Of a DNA stretch of 64,000 nucleotides, positions 9,846 through 19,370 are shown piece after piece. Under the pieces are notes generated by a model. The model was not told the origin of the DNA. It did no database searches and saw only the letters and a list, made by a program, of their open reading frames with translations. Where the stretch lies: NCBI GenBank assembly GCA_963701385.1, contig CAVOZW010000021.1, forward strand, positions 3,405-67,404, read 5' to 3'. This stretch comes from B30-G6 sp963701385 (GTDB lineage Bacteria; Desulfobacterota; Desulfobacteria; Desulfobacterales; B30-G6). The position numbers and the translations under genes are program-made. Numbering within the stretch: position 1 is the first letter of the stretch; every line of letters starts with the position of its first letter.

Positions 9846-10253
9846 TTAGGTCTTGTAAGCGGTTTGATAATTTTCTGCTTGATAGGGGCTGCCGGTTTCT
9901 TTGATGGATCGGATAAAGTCGATCAGCATGGTCGTGATGTTCTTGCCTTTTGTTTCAATTTCCGTGTAGCAGTCATCGGTAATAAGCTGTTTGGCTTTGA
10001 GAATTTCCAACAGGGTCATGGTTTCATAAAGCGATCTTTTTGATAAAAATAGATAATAGATAAAATCCTCTTCCGACAAACAGGCTTTCCCCTTGGCGAT
10101 GTTGGTGGCGATGTTGACGGCACTCATTTCGATTTCTTCTGTGAGGCGTTGATTTTCCACTTCATCGGCAACTTCCGCAATGCACTGAATGACCTTGATG
10201 GAAAGATCGACAGCCTTCTTCCACACATCCAGTCGTTTGTAGGCGCAGTCCAT
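9846..10253 (-). CDS. four-helix-bundle protein (S23/IVP family), paralogue
   Basis: A second family member of 135 residues starts YKRLDVWKKAVDLSIKVIQ and contains MSAVNIATNIAKGKA and LSKRSLYETMTLLEILKAKQL, aligning along its length with the next gene (shared DVWxKA, YxTMTLLE). The start at 10253 is preceded by AAGGAGAG. The pair is separated by 44 bp and is probably one operon with the nuclease. The two copies have diverged strongly, so this is an old duplication or two separate acquisitions. Function is unknown. Confidence 0.85.
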   Translation of the reverse strand: MDCAYKRLDVWKKAVDLSIKVIQCIAEVADEVENQRLTEEIEMSAVNIATNIAKGKACLSEEDFIYYLFLSKRSLYETMTLLEILKAKQLITDDCYTEIETKGKNITTMLIDFIRSIKETGSPYQAENYQTAYKT

Positions 10254-10532
10254 AGACGCTCTCCTTTTTTAGGTGTTGACCCCCTGCCCTTTTTCTATCG
10301 AGATCCCAATCACCGGAACCCTAAAGATTCACATAATTGTCTGCATCACCGGCACGGGTGACAGAACGGTCTTTAAGTGTCATACTGTAGCGTTCGATAA
10401 AAAATGTTCCTTCAATTTTTTTACCTGACCCCGCGGGATGGAATAGCGGGAAAGGCAATCGCATGGCCTTCGTCGAATGAATCGACTCCTTTGAGATGAT
10501 AGGACGGGGACCCGCGGGGTCAAGAACCATTG

Positions 10533-10814
10533 CTATTTCACGACAATCCGGTCTTTATTGGCTTCGAATGTTTTCTGGCCGATGCCGGCTACCAACATGA
10601 TGTCTTCTGGCGTCTTAAAAAGACCGTTCTCCTGACGAAAGGCAACTATTTTTTCTGCATAGCGTGGACCGACACGCTCCAGCTGCACCAGCTCCTCCAC
10701 CGTGGCCGTGTTGATGTTGATTTGCCCTGGTTCCTCGGCAAAGACTGAACCGCTTATCAACAGGATCAGGGCAATGGCCGTAACAAGTGATGTCCATTTC
10801 TGTGTTCTCATCAT
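10533..10814 (-). CDS. ComEA-like secreted helix-hairpin-helix protein
   Basis: Start chosen at 10814 because AAGGAGG lies 8 nt upstream. An in-frame ATG at 10856 lacks a site. The 93-residue product has an N-terminal signal peptide (TSLVTAIALILLISGSVFA) and one ComEA-type domain, ININTATVEELVQLERVGP followed by ALGVG-like VAGIGQKTFEANKDRI, the double HhH that binds DNA backbone. Family members bind incoming DNA in the periplasm during transformation or are small secreted DNA-binding proteins. No other competence gene is nearby. It is separated by 280 bp from the four-helix-bundle operon, and that interval shows nothing convincing. Confidence 0.85.
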   Translation of the reverse strand: MMRTQKWTSLVTAIALILLISGSVFAEEPGQININTATVEELVQLERVGPRYAEKIVAFRQENGLFKTPEDIMLVAGIGQKTFEANKDRIVVK

Positions 10815-10977
10815 GGCGTTTTCCTCCTTGTAAAAAGTTGAATTGATACCTGACATGCGATGGCGATGTTAGGTGCACCTGTTCTGCCGGCAGTCGTGGT
10901 ATGGGCAGTTTCCCATAATCAAATCAAAAATCAATCCTGCAAAAATTCGTAGATAGTACGTATTCAAAACCAGTATT

Positions 10978-11000
10978 ATAAATTCGTGAAGCGAATTTAT
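10978..11000 (+). promoter_or_regulatory. short palindrome upstream of the pfaC-like gene
   Basis: ATAAATTCG and CGAATTTAT form perfect 9-bp arms around TGAAG, 20 nt before the ATG at 11020. A similar hairpin (ATAAATTTG / CAAATTTAT) lies before maf near 42050, so it may be a small recurring stem-loop. An operator or 5' leader hairpin are both possible. No promoter boxes are claimed. Confidence 0.35.
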
Positions 11001-11019
11001 TCGCGGTTGAAATAAGGAC

Positions 11020-13206
11020 ATGACTCAGGTATCTAGGCCCCATCATGCGATCCGACATGGGCAAGGGGAAATGGTGAGCAAAAAAATCAAAAAGACAGGT
11101 ATGCGCAAGTCCTACGATATCGCCATTGTCAGCATGGCCGGACTCTTGCCGGGTGCGGACACTCTGGACGCTTTTTGGGACAATTTGGTTCATAAAAGAG
11201 ATGCCTGTCAGGTGGTTGCAAAGGATCGCTGGCGCATCGATCCGGGCGAGATGACCACGCAACGATTGCGGCCTGACAAGGCGGTATCCAGGGTGGCCTG
11301 CCTTCTGAATAAGGACATCGACTATTGCTTTGATGACCTCGATCTTGACCAAGACCTGGTTCATATGCTCGACCCCCTTCACCGCATTGTACTGCATGCC
11401 GGGAGAGAAGCGTTTTATGCTGCTCGGCATGAAACCATCAACAGACAACGAACCGGTGTGATTCTGGCCGCCATTGCCCTTCCCACGGACGCTTGCTCCT
11501 CGATCGCTGAGAAAATTCTGGGATCATATCTTGAAAAACGCTTGTTCGGTTCCATGGCTGTGGATGTGCCGCCGGTCTTGACCGCAAGCCAATGTCTGGC
11601 CGGCAGAATGACCGGCTTTCCGGCAGCCCTGCTGGCAAAAGGACTTGGTCTTGGAAACGGTACCCATACCCTGGATGCGGCCTGCGCCTCTTCGTTGGTG
11701 GCCTTCAAGCTGGCTTGTAACGACTTGTCGCAGCACAGGGCCGATGCCATGTTGGTGGGCGGTGTTTCACGGCCGGACTGTCTCTACACCCAAGTTGGGT
11801 TTTCCCAGCTTCGGGCGCTGTCGCCGTCGGGTCGGTGTGCGCCTTTTGACAAAGGTGCCGACGGCCTAGTGGTAGGGGAAGGTGTCGGCATGTTCGTTTT
11901 GAAACGGCTGGACGACGCTGTGAGCCAAGGTGACAACATCCTGGCGGTCATCAAAGGTATCGGACTTGCCAACGACATAGGAGGCGGACTCCTGGCGCCA
12001 AAGAGTGAAGGCCAGGTGCGGGCCATGCGAATGGCCTATGATTGCATTGGGTGGTCACCGGATCAGGTTGATTTAATTGAATGTCACGGGGCGGGTACAC
12101 CCCTTGGGGACCAAACGGAACTGAGCAGCCTCACAAGTCTGTGGCAGGGTATTGAATCCGATGCCGGTGTCTGCCCCATCGGCTCGGTCAAATCAAACAT
12201 CGGACATCTTTTGACAGCTGCCGGAGCGGCAGGAACACTTAAAGTTTTACTTTCGTTAAAGAATAATAACCTACCGCCATCTATCAATTTTACGGAACCA
12301 AAAGAAAAAAGTCCATTGCTAGACAGCCCCTTCCGGGTTCAGATGGAAGCGGCCGACTGGCGCCCACGAGATGCCCGAACCCCCCGGCGAGCCGCCATCA
12401 GCGCCTTCGGATTCGGCGGTATCAATGCCCACATGCTTCTGGAAGAATGGTGGCATCAACAGACGCCCCATACAGCTGAGAGCGTTCCGCCGATTTATTC
12501 CGACGGCAAGGGCGCTGACAATGATAACCATTCTGGCATATCGATGATTGAAAAAACCCCGATGGCCATTGTCGGGATGAGTGCTGCCATGGGAAAGTTG
12601 TCGACCCTGAGGGCTTTCCAGGAGGCTGTCTTCAACGGGCAGTCCATTATTGAACGATATTCCCATCTTCGCGGCGCACCCATCGGAAGGGCTAGTTATT
12701 TCCGGCAACGGGTTCCGGATCATGGCGCATTCATGGAAAATATCTTTTTGGATATGGATGCGTTTCACATTCCCCCCAATGAAATACCGGATATCCTTCC
12801 GCAGCATCTTCTCATGCTGAAGCTGTGCAGAAACGCCCTCTTGGATGCAGGTGTTAGCCTGCGAGAGAAACGGCCGCGAATGGGCGTGATGGTGGGCGCG
12901 GATTTTGACTATGAGGCCACCAATTTTCATTTGAGATGGATCGTAAACCAAAGCATTCGCCGATGGGAAAAAAAATATCGTTTGAACGTCAACGATACCC
13001 AAGCGGCCGAATGGATACGCTCCCTGAAAGACCTTTATCAGCCGGCCTCTGACGTCCAACCGGACCCTGGGCGCCTTGCCCAGCGTCATTGCGAGTCGCA
13101 TCGCCAAGGAATTTCTATTGGGTGGACCCAGTTTCGTTGTCTCGTGCGAAGAGGCTTCCGGAATCAAAGCCCTCGAAATAGGCGTCAGGTCGCTGCAGGA
13201 CAATGA
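11020..13206 (+). CDS. PfaC-like PUFA synthase, part 1: ketosynthase and start of chain-length factor
   Basis: Residues about 30-475 are a complete type I ketosynthase with the full catalytic triad: Cys222 in DAACASS, His356 in ECHGAGT and His396 in KSNIGHL, then the C-terminal GFGGINAH motif. From about residue 510 (MAIVGMSAAMG) a second KS-like domain starts, and its frame is lost near 13045 just before the segment NRTLGALPSVIASR, which continues one base on. In known PfaC proteins the same order KS then chain-length factor is found. The protein is cytoplasmic and would extend acyl chains on a carrier protein. The start could be 11020 (AAGGAC upstream) or 11071 (AAGGGG upstream). No acyl carrier or ketoreductase domain is present. 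Confidence 0.85.
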   Translation: MTQVSRPHHAIRHGQGEMVSKKIKKTGMRKSYDIAIVSMAGLLPGADTLDAFWDNLVHKRDACQVVAKDRWRIDPGEMTTQRLRPDKAVSRVACLLNKDIDYCFDDLDLDQDLVHMLDPLHRIVLHAGREAFYAARHETINRQRTGVILAAIALPTDACSSIAEKILGSYLEKRLFGSMAVDVPPVLTASQCLAGRMTGFPAALLAKGLGLGNGTHTLDAACASSLVAFKLACNDLSQHRADAMLVGGVSRPDCLYTQVGFSQLRALSPSGRCAPFDKGADGLVVGEGVGMFVLKRLDDAVSQGDNILAVIKGIGLANDIGGGLLAPKSEGQVRAMRMAYDCIGWSPDQVDLIECHGAGTPLGDQTELSSLTSLWQGIESDAGVCPIGSVKSNIGHLLTAAGAAGTLKVLLSLKNNNLPPSINFTEPKEKSPLLDSPFRVQMEAADWRPRDARTPRRAAISAFGFGGINAHMLLEEWWHQQTPHTAESVPPIYSDGKGADNDNHSGISMIEKTPMAIVGMSAAMGKLSTLRAFQEAVFNGQSIIERYSHLRGAPIGRASYFRQRVPDHGAFMENIFLDMDAFHIPPNEIPDILPQHLLMLKLCRNALLDAGVSLREKRPRMGVMVGADFDYEATNFHLRWIVNQSIRRWEKKYRLNVNDTQAAEWIRSLKDLYQPASDVQPDPGRLAQRHCESHRQGISIGWTQFRCLVRRGFRNQSPRNRRQVAAGQ

Positions 13207-13936
13207 CACAGACATGATGCTGGTGGGTGCGGTGGATTTTACCGGGGATCTTCGATATCTGGTGACGCGTCATCAGACCAGGCCCCATAACGATACAGGG
13301 TGCATATTGCCCTTTGATTCGTCCGCTCAGGGGACGCTGCCCGGGGAGGGCGGCGCAGCCCTGGTAATCAGACGCCTGGAAGACGCCATTTCAGCAAAGG
13401 ATCGTATTTATGCGATCATCAACGGCTTTGGCGCCGCCAGCGGGAGTCTTACGAAAATTGGAACCGTATCACAGCAAGCGTACCAGATATCCCTCGAACG
13501 TGCACTTCAGGAGGCTGATGCTGACTTGAAGGAAATAAGTCTCTTTGAAGCGCACGGAAGTGGTCTGCATGACGAAGACGCCATCGAGTCAAACGCATTA
13601 AATGCGATCTCAGCCGGCAAGGGAGTGCATTGCGCCGTCTGCAGCACCAAACCCGTTGTCGGACATATGGGCGCGGCAGCAGGTCTGCTGTCCCTGATAA
13701 AAACAACTTTGTGCATCCACCATACCCTGATACCGCCCATGCCGGATTATCGATCACCTAATGATATGGCGTGGGATGAGCGTTTTCACATTCCCATAAA
13801 ACCCCAGTACTGGTTTCGGGATCGTCAAGACAGTCCCCGCCGTGCGTGTGTGGGCGCCATGACGTCCGATGGGAACTGCGCGCATGTCCTGCTGGAGGGA
13901 AATGAGGCCCAAGTCGAGGCACGACCGGCTGGCTAG
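13050..13936 (+). CDS. PfaC-like PUFA synthase, part 2: chain-length factor remainder
   Basis: The reading frame shifts by one base near 13045-13055 and continues NRTLGALPSVIASRIAKEF, then the nucleophile region VVSCEEASGIKALEIG. Aligned with DAACASSLVAFK of part 1, the catalytic Cys position is Glu, with the visible Cys two residues earlier. His positions survive as EAHGSG and TKPVVGHMGAAAG. A KS fold with an altered nucleophile is the hallmark of a chain-length factor, which pairs with the active KS. The frame ends at 13936, but the following frame overlaps and continues without an obvious ribosome site, so parts 1-3 were probably one polypeptide of about 2,380 residues. A TTG at 13076 is the first in-frame start-like codon but is not a convincing start. 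Confidence 0.8.
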
Positions 13937-16900
13937 AGTGTCTCTGGACAGGTGTCGGCCCCTGGGATATCAATCCAGCGGTCTTTTTGTCATCGAAGGA
14001 GACAACGACAAGGAGATCCTAGAAGGACTGGAATCGCTTTGGGATCAGATCCAGACAGGAAGCTCTATAGGGTTGCCCATGGAGGGGATCGCAAGCGCCT
14101 GGTATGGAAAGAAGGGTTGTCGAGGTATAAAGAAAAAAGCGCTCAGCCTGGTGGTCAAAGACATCCACGAAGCCGAGCGTGATATACACAAGGCCAAACG
14201 GCTGGTCGCTTCGGGAGAGAAAATTTCCGCTCCGGGGCAAGCAAATATTTTCTTTGCGCCGGAACCCTTGGGGGCATCGGCAGGCAAGGCTTTTGTTTTT
14301 CCTGGCTCAGGAAACCACTATATCGGTATGGGACGGGACATGGGAATCCAATGGCCGTCGATTTTACGCCAAATGGATGCCGAAACCCGGCAATTGAAAA
14401 GGCAAATGATTCCCGAGCGCTTTATTCCCTATCGCATGTCCTGGGAAAAGCAATGGGAAGTGCAGGCCTTGCGTCAGATTCACGCCGATGCACTGTTTGC
14501 GATTTTCGGGCAGGTCATGCACGGATGTGTCACGGCCAGGTTGACGCAACAGTTCATGGCCCAGCCTGAGGCGGTCATCGGATACAGCCTTGGCGAAACC
14601 GCAGGATTGATTGCCATGGGTGCCTGGAAAGGGCAAGACCACCTGTTGAATCGAATGCTGGCCTCACCCTTGTTCAAGACCGAATTGACCGGCCCGTGCC
14701 GTTCCATCAGACGCGCATGGGATATCGACCCTGAAAAACCATTTGAGTGGCAGGTGGTGGCAGTGGATCGAGCGGCAGACGAGGTCATGAATGTGATTCA
14801 ACGATACCCCATGACCCGCTTGCTGATTGTCAATTCGCCCGGGGAATCCGTGATCGGTGGCGAAAAAGCATCCATCGACACGGTTGTCAGGACCTTGAAC
14901 AGCCATGCCGTTGCCCTGGACGGTGTGGTGACGGTTCACTGCGATGCCGTGAATCCGGTCAAGCAAGATTACCGGCAACTTCACCTGCACCCCGTAGAAT
15001 CGCCCGGGAATATCGATTTCTACAGTTGTGCATGGGGGCAGGTGTATGATCTGACGCGTGAAAACGCTGCCGCTTCCATTCTGGACCAGGCCATCAAGGG
15101 ATTTGATTTCACGCGAACCATTCGCCAAGCCTACGAAGACGGTATCCGTGTTTTTATTGAAATGGGACCCCGGGCATCGTGCACGCGAATGATCCAGCAG
15201 ACCCTCGCGGGCAGTCCTCACCTTGCCGTAGCTGTCAGCCGAGGCGATGACAACGAATACCTGTCCCTACTGCGTATGTTAGGGGCGTTGAGCGCCGAAA
15301 GGGTTCGCGTCGATCTGGATAAATTATACGGAAACACAGCTTATCCACACGAAATAAAAAGCCTATATGATGCGCCGTCGACAAAACCGACCGTCATGGC
15401 AAAAACCGAGACCCGCAATCAAATTCGTATACCTGTCGGCAATCAAGCCCCCTTCCCTGCGGCGCCGCCCTCAAGGCCGGACCATACGGTTGTCGATTCA
15501 GACCCCGAGTCACTTTCTAAAGACGTTCTCAACCAGATGGCACGCGAAATCATCCAATCGGTTCAGGACAATGCTCAGGCAAGCGCCGACGCTCATACGC
15601 GGTTTCTGGAAATTTCCACCCAGATGACCAGGGGCTACGAGGAGGCCATGGCCTTGCAAGCCCGACTCCTTGCACCTCAAATGGCGCCAAACGACGATAG
15701 GGGCGCTAAAGCGACAGGCATCGTAAAACACCCGATTGCCACGGTTACCCCGCTTTATTCCAGAAGAGACTGCCTGGCGTTTGCCACAGGATCCGTGGCC
15801 AGTGTATTCGGCCCTGAATTTGCCGTGGTCGACACCTATAAAGCCCGGGTTCGATTGCCGGATGAGCCGCTGATGCTTGTGGACCGGGTTGTTTCCCTGG
15901 TGGGTGAGAAATTGTCTCTGGGCAGTGGTCGGATCGTTACCGAGCATGATGTGCTTCCCGGGGCCTGGTATCTGGATGGCAACCGCGCACCGGCCTGCAT
16001 ATCGGTGGAGGCTGGCCAGGCGGATCTGTTTCTAAGCTCCTACCTGGGGATTGATCATGTGGTCAAGGGCCAGAGAACCTATCGATTGCTGGATGCCTGC
16101 GTCACGTTTTTCAGGGGGCTGCCCCATCCGGGAGAGACGATTCGATACGAAATCGAGATCGAAAGGTTTGTACGTCAGGGCGAAACGCACCTTTTTTTCT
16201 TTAAATTCAAAGGATATATTGAAGACAAACTGCTCATCCAGATGAAAGACGGCTGCGCGGGTTTTTTTACCGAGGCGGAGGTGCGAAATTCCGGAGGCAT
16301 TGTCAAGAGAAAGGCAATCCGACAGCGAGAAAAAGATGGCGACACACCCGTATGGCGGCACCCTGCCCCGGTAAGCATCGAAGCGTTCAACGCCAATGCA
16401 TTGGACGCTCTGAGATCCGGACGCTTAGGTGACGCCTTTGGTCCGGCGTTTCAGGGCAAAATCCTGTCCCCTTCTTTGTGGCTGCCGCATGGGCGCATGC
16501 ATCTCATCGACCGTGTTCTTGATTTCGACCCTTATGGGGGAGCCTTTGGCAAGGGAATGATACGTGCCGAAGCAGATGTTCATGCCGACGATTGGTATCT
16601 GACCTGTCATTTCGTTGATGACATGGTCATGCCGGGAACACTCATGTACGAATGCTGCGCCCATGCCCTGCGTATCTTTCTGCAACGCATCGGATGGATC
16701 AGTGAAAAAAAAGATGCATGTTATGAACCGGTTGTGGGGGTCGAGAGTGTGCTAAAATGCCGGGGGCCTGTGACACCCGAAACCCGGCATGTGGTGTATG
16801 AAATCGAAATCAAGACAATGGGATATGGGCCCGAGCCATACGCCATTGCCGATGCCCACATGTTTGCCGATGGTGCTTACATTGTTTCTTTTGACAGTAT

Positions 16901-18173
16901 CTCCTTGAAAATGACCCATGGCACCCAGGAAGAAATCGAACATATTTGGGCCGCCGTCGAGGCTCAGGCCACGCCAGAAAAAGATCCCCGAGCCAATAAA
17001 AGAAAACCACCAAGGGCTCAAAATGACAGCCAAGACATATTCGATCGGAACCGGCTAGAAGAATTCGCTTTTGGCAAGCCTTCGCGGGCCTTTGGAGACC
17101 CCTATCGGGAATTTGACAGCCAGCGGTTTATTGCCAGGTTGCCCAGACCGCCCTATCTGTTCATGGACCGGGTGGTTGCGGTCGAGCCTGAACCCTGGGT
17201 ATTGAAACCCGATGGCTGGATCGAATCCGAGTTGGATATGGATGCGGGTGACTGGTTTTTCCGGGCCAACCGTACACCAAGACTGCCATTGTGTGCGCTG
17301 AATGAAATTGCGCTGCAACCCTGCGGCTGGCTGGCGGCGTACATGGGGTCTGCATTGCGAAGTAAAAAAGATCTCAGGTTCCGAAACCTGGGCGGTACGG
17401 CTGAACTCAGCCGGGACGTGTCTGCAAAAAAAGGGACCCTGACCACGCGTGCGCGAATGACCCAAGTGTCTGAAGCCGGTGACATGATCATCGAACACTT
17501 TGATTTCCAGGTGCTGCAATCAGGCAAGATGATCTATCAGGGAGGCACCCATTTCGGTTTTTTCACCCCCAAGGCTTTGGCGGACCAGGTGGGGTTGCAG
17601 CAGATCGATATGTCGCGATATGCCATACCCGCGGATTCGGCCACCGGCAAAAGGATCGCGATGCCGAATCATGAACCTGCGACGCCGGACGACATTTCCG
17701 GTCATATCCATGAAAATGCGGTGCTGCCGGGACGGGCCATACGCATGATCGATTCTATCGATGCCTATTTCCCGAAAGGGGGCCCCCATGGCTGCGGTAT
17801 CGTCAAAGCCTCCAAGAAAGTTTTACCCGAGGAATGGTTTTTCAAGGCCCATTTTATGGGTGACCCGGTCTGCCCCGGCTCTCTTGGTCTTGAATCTCTG
17901 ATTCAGGTGTTGAAGGTGATGGCCCTGGATCGTTGGCCGCATCTGGCAGCCGATCACTGTTTTAGCCTGGCATCGGACAGCCATCATCGTTGGACCTATC
18001 GTGGACAAATAACCCCTGATAACAGGCGGATCGAGCTTCTGGCCGTGGTGACGAAGGTCCTGGAAAAGCCATTTCCCACGCTGACCGCCGACAGCCTGTT
18101 AACCGTGGACGGATTGCCTATTTATCATATGGAAAACTTTACAATAAGGCTGGAACCGGTCGCTCATAGGTGA
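13869..18173 (+). CDS. PfaC-like PUFA synthase, part 3: acyltransferase and two FabA-like dehydratase pairs
   Basis: Residues about 140-470 are an acyltransferase (AFVFPGSGNHYIGMG, nucleophile Ser240 in GYSLGE). After a low-complexity linker (about 500-620) come four hot-dog folds: about 650-780 (GAWYLDGNRAP, no His), about 860-980 (WYLTCHFVDDMVMPGT, with His), about 1080-1200 (DWFFRANRTP, no His) and about 1270-1420 (WFFKAHFMGDPVCPGS, with His). Thus each pair has one FabA-type catalytic His and one structural partner, as in the DH-DH end of PfaC/myxobacterial Pfa3. FabA-like domains dehydrate 3-hydroxyacyl groups and can make cis double bonds. The end lies 15 nt before oleA. No enoyl reductase, carrier or ketoreductase domain is seen. 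The true join to part 2 is near 13910-13936. Confidence 0.85.
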   Translation: MGTARMSCWREMRPKSRHDRLARVSLDRCRPLGYQSSGLFVIEGDNDKEILEGLESLWDQIQTGSSIGLPMEGIASAWYGKKGCRGIKKKALSLVVKDIHEAERDIHKAKRLVASGEKISAPGQANIFFAPEPLGASAGKAFVFPGSGNHYIGMGRDMGIQWPSILRQMDAETRQLKRQMIPERFIPYRMSWEKQWEVQALRQIHADALFAIFGQVMHGCVTARLTQQFMAQPEAVIGYSLGETAGLIAMGAWKGQDHLLNRMLASPLFKTELTGPCRSIRRAWDIDPEKPFEWQVVAVDRAADEVMNVIQRYPMTRLLIVNSPGESVIGGEKASIDTVVRTLNSHAVALDGVVTVHCDAVNPVKQDYRQLHLHPVESPGNIDFYSCAWGQVYDLTRENAAASILDQAIKGFDFTRTIRQAYEDGIRVFIEMGPRASCTRMIQQTLAGSPHLAVAVSRGDDNEYLSLLRMLGALSAERVRVDLDKLYGNTAYPHEIKSLYDAPSTKPTVMAKTETRNQIRIPVGNQAPFPAAPPSRPDHTVVDSDPESLSKDVLNQMAREIIQSVQDNAQASADAHTRFLEISTQMTRGYEEAMALQARLLAPQMAPNDDRGAKATGIVKHPIATVTPLYSRRDCLAFATGSVASVFGPEFAVVDTYKARVRLPDEPLMLVDRVVSLVGEKLSLGSGRIVTEHDVLPGAWYLDGNRAPACISVEAGQADLFLSSYLGIDHVVKGQRTYRLLDACVTFFRGLPHPGETIRYEIEIERFVRQGETHLFFFKFKGYIEDKLLIQMKDGCAGFFTEAEVRNSGGIVKRKAIRQREKDGDTPVWRHPAPVSIEAFNANALDALRSGRLGDAFGPAFQGKILSPSLWLPHGRMHLIDRVLDFDPYGGAFGKGMIRAEADVHADDWYLTCHFVDDMVMPGTLMYECCAHALRIFLQRIGWISEKKDACYEPVVGVESVLKCRGPVTPETRHVVYEIEIKTMGYGPEPYAIADAHMFADGAYIVSFDSISLKMTHGTQEEIEHIWAAVEAQATPEKDPRANKRKPPRAQNDSQDIFDRNRLEEFAFGKPSRAFGDPYREFDSQRFIARLPRPPYLFMDRVVAVEPEPWVLKPDGWIESELDMDAGDWFFRANRTPRLPLCALNEIALQPCGWLAAYMGSALRSKKDLRFRNLGGTAELSRDVSAKKGTLTTRARMTQVSEAGDMIIEHFDFQVLQSGKMIYQGGTHFGFFTPKALADQVGLQQIDMSRYAIPADSATGKRIAMPNHEPATPDDISGHIHENAVLPGRAIRMIDSIDAYFPKGGPHGCGIVKASKKVLPEEWFFKAHFMGDPVCPGSLGLESLIQVLKVMALDRWPHLAADHCFSLASDSHHRWTYRGQITPDNRRIELLAVVTKVLEKPFPTLTADSLLTVDGLPIYHMENFTIRLEPVAHR

Positions 18174-18188
18174 TAGGTCAATGAACAA

Positions 18189-19229
18189 ATGAAATACTCG
18201 CACGTCAACATAGCCTCTTTTGGATATGAACTGCCACCCAATGTGGTAACATCGGCGGATCTGGAAAAGCGCCTGGCGCCGCTTTACGAGACCCTTCACT
18301 TTCAGAAGGGACAGTTGGAAGCCCTCACGGGTATTCGCGAAAGAAGGTTCTGGGACCCCGGATTCCGGATGGCCCAGGGAGCTATTCTGGCGGGAGAAAA
18401 GGCCATTGCAGCAGCCGGCATCGATCCCCAATCGATCCAGATGCTGGTGTACGGCGGGGTATGCCGCGACAACCTGGAACCGGCCACCGCCTGTGCCGTA
18501 TCCAACGACCTGGGGCTGGGACCGGACACGCTGATTTACGATGTATCCAATGCATGTCTCGGCATTTTGAACGGCATGGTTCAGGTGGCAAATGCCATCG
18601 AACTCGGTCAGATATCAGCCGGACTGGTGGTATCCTGTGAATCGGCTCGTGAGATCGTCGACAGCACCATCGAGAGAATGTTGACATCCGGCAACATGGA
18701 TGTATTCAAGCAGACAGTTGCAACGCTTACTGGTGGTTCGGGCGCGGTTGCTGTGCTGCTGACCGATGCGTCCCTGTCGGATCAAAACCACCGACTTCTG
18801 GGAGGTGTCTATCGGAGCGCCAGCGAATATCATCACCTTTGCACCTGGGGGCCTGACAGTGGTATATCCGCTGTGGGAACCCAGGTCATGAACACGGATT
18901 CCGTAAGGGTATTGAAACACGGCGTGGCGCTGGGCATAGAGACATACCGGGCATTCCGCCAGACTCTCGAGCTTCGCGACGATCAACCAGACAAGACCGT
19001 CTGCCACCAGGTCGGATCGACCCATCAGGATACGATCTTGAAGTCCATCGGTATTCCCAGACAGCGAGATTTTGCAACATACCCCTATCTGGGCAATATC
19101 GGAACCGTATCCCTGCCCATCACAGCTGCCATCGCTGCCGAGCGCGATTTTTTCAAAGCCAATGACCTGGTGGGGATGCTGGGCATCGGCAGCGGATTGA
19201 ACTGCTTGATGCTGGGGATTGCTTGGTAG
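18189..19229 (+). CDS. oleA: OleA: head-to-head acyl-thioester condensing enzyme
   Basis: A 346-residue thiolase-fold KAS III homologue. OleA-specific segments include GVCRDNLEPATACAVSNDLG (Glu97, matching the glutamate that OleA donates across the dimer) and YDVSNACLGILNGM with nucleophile Cys123. His273 (VCHQVGSTH) and Asn303 (GNIGTVSLP) complete the triad. OleA joins two fatty acyl-CoAs in a non-decarboxylative Claisen condensation to a 2-alkyl-3-ketoacid. The start is 15 nt after the PfaC-like stop, so the two genes are almost certainly co-transcribed. Of the KAS III relatives, the adjacent oleB, C and D make OleA far likelier than FabH. Confidence 0.92.
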   Translation: MKYSHVNIASFGYELPPNVVTSADLEKRLAPLYETLHFQKGQLEALTGIRERRFWDPGFRMAQGAILAGEKAIAAAGIDPQSIQMLVYGGVCRDNLEPATACAVSNDLGLGPDTLIYDVSNACLGILNGMVQVANAIELGQISAGLVVSCESAREIVDSTIERMLTSGNMDVFKQTVATLTGGSGAVAVLLTDASLSDQNHRLLGGVYRSASEYHHLCTWGPDSGISAVGTQVMNTDSVRVLKHGVALGIETYRAFRQTLELRDDQPDKTVCHQVGSTHQDTILKSIGIPRQRDFATYPYLGNIGTVSLPITAAIAAERDFFKANDLVGMLGIGSGLNCLMLGIAW

Positions 19230-19298
19230 AAAATAGATAGCAGGAGACAGGAGACAGAATACAGAAGGCTGTTAGGCTATAGACTATTAGACTATTAG

Positions 19299-19370
19299 CA
19301 GCCTAACAGCCTAACAGCCTAACAGCCTAACAGCCTAACAGCCTAACAGCCTAATAGTCTAACAGCCTAA
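19299..19370 (+). repeat. 8-bp tandem repeat (CAGCCTAA) between oleA and oleB
   Basis: Nine consecutive 8-bp units: seven perfect copies of CAGCCTAA, one variant TAGTCTAA, then one perfect copy, followed by CTAAGCCTAATTAA just before the oleB start at 19390. Immediately upstream (19266-19298) is AGGCTGTTAGGCTATAGACT and ACTATTAG, the inverse complement of the same motif, so the transcript can fold back. Copy number may vary by replication slippage. Confidence 0.95.

Noticed and set aside
9412..10253. Possible diversity-generating retroelement, because S23 bundle proteins resemble Avd
   Set aside because: No reverse transcriptase, template repeat or variable-repeat target is visible in the window.
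10321..10530. 69-aa minus-strand open frame between ComEA-like and bundle genes
   Set aside because: No ribosome site, low-complexity composition and no family match that I can see.
10924..11448. 174-aa minus-strand open frame over the start of the pfaC-like gene
   Set aside because: It lies entirely opposite a strongly conserved KS domain and has no recognisable motif or ribosome site; it is a shadow frame.
18189..19229. FabH (type II fatty acid initiation)
   Set aside because: The GVCRDNLEPATA segment and the oleBCD neighbours indicate OleA; no other fab genes are nearby.
19299..19370. 8-bp array considered as a CRISPR array
   Set aside because: Units are contiguous 8-mers with no unique spacers; it is a simple tandem repeat.
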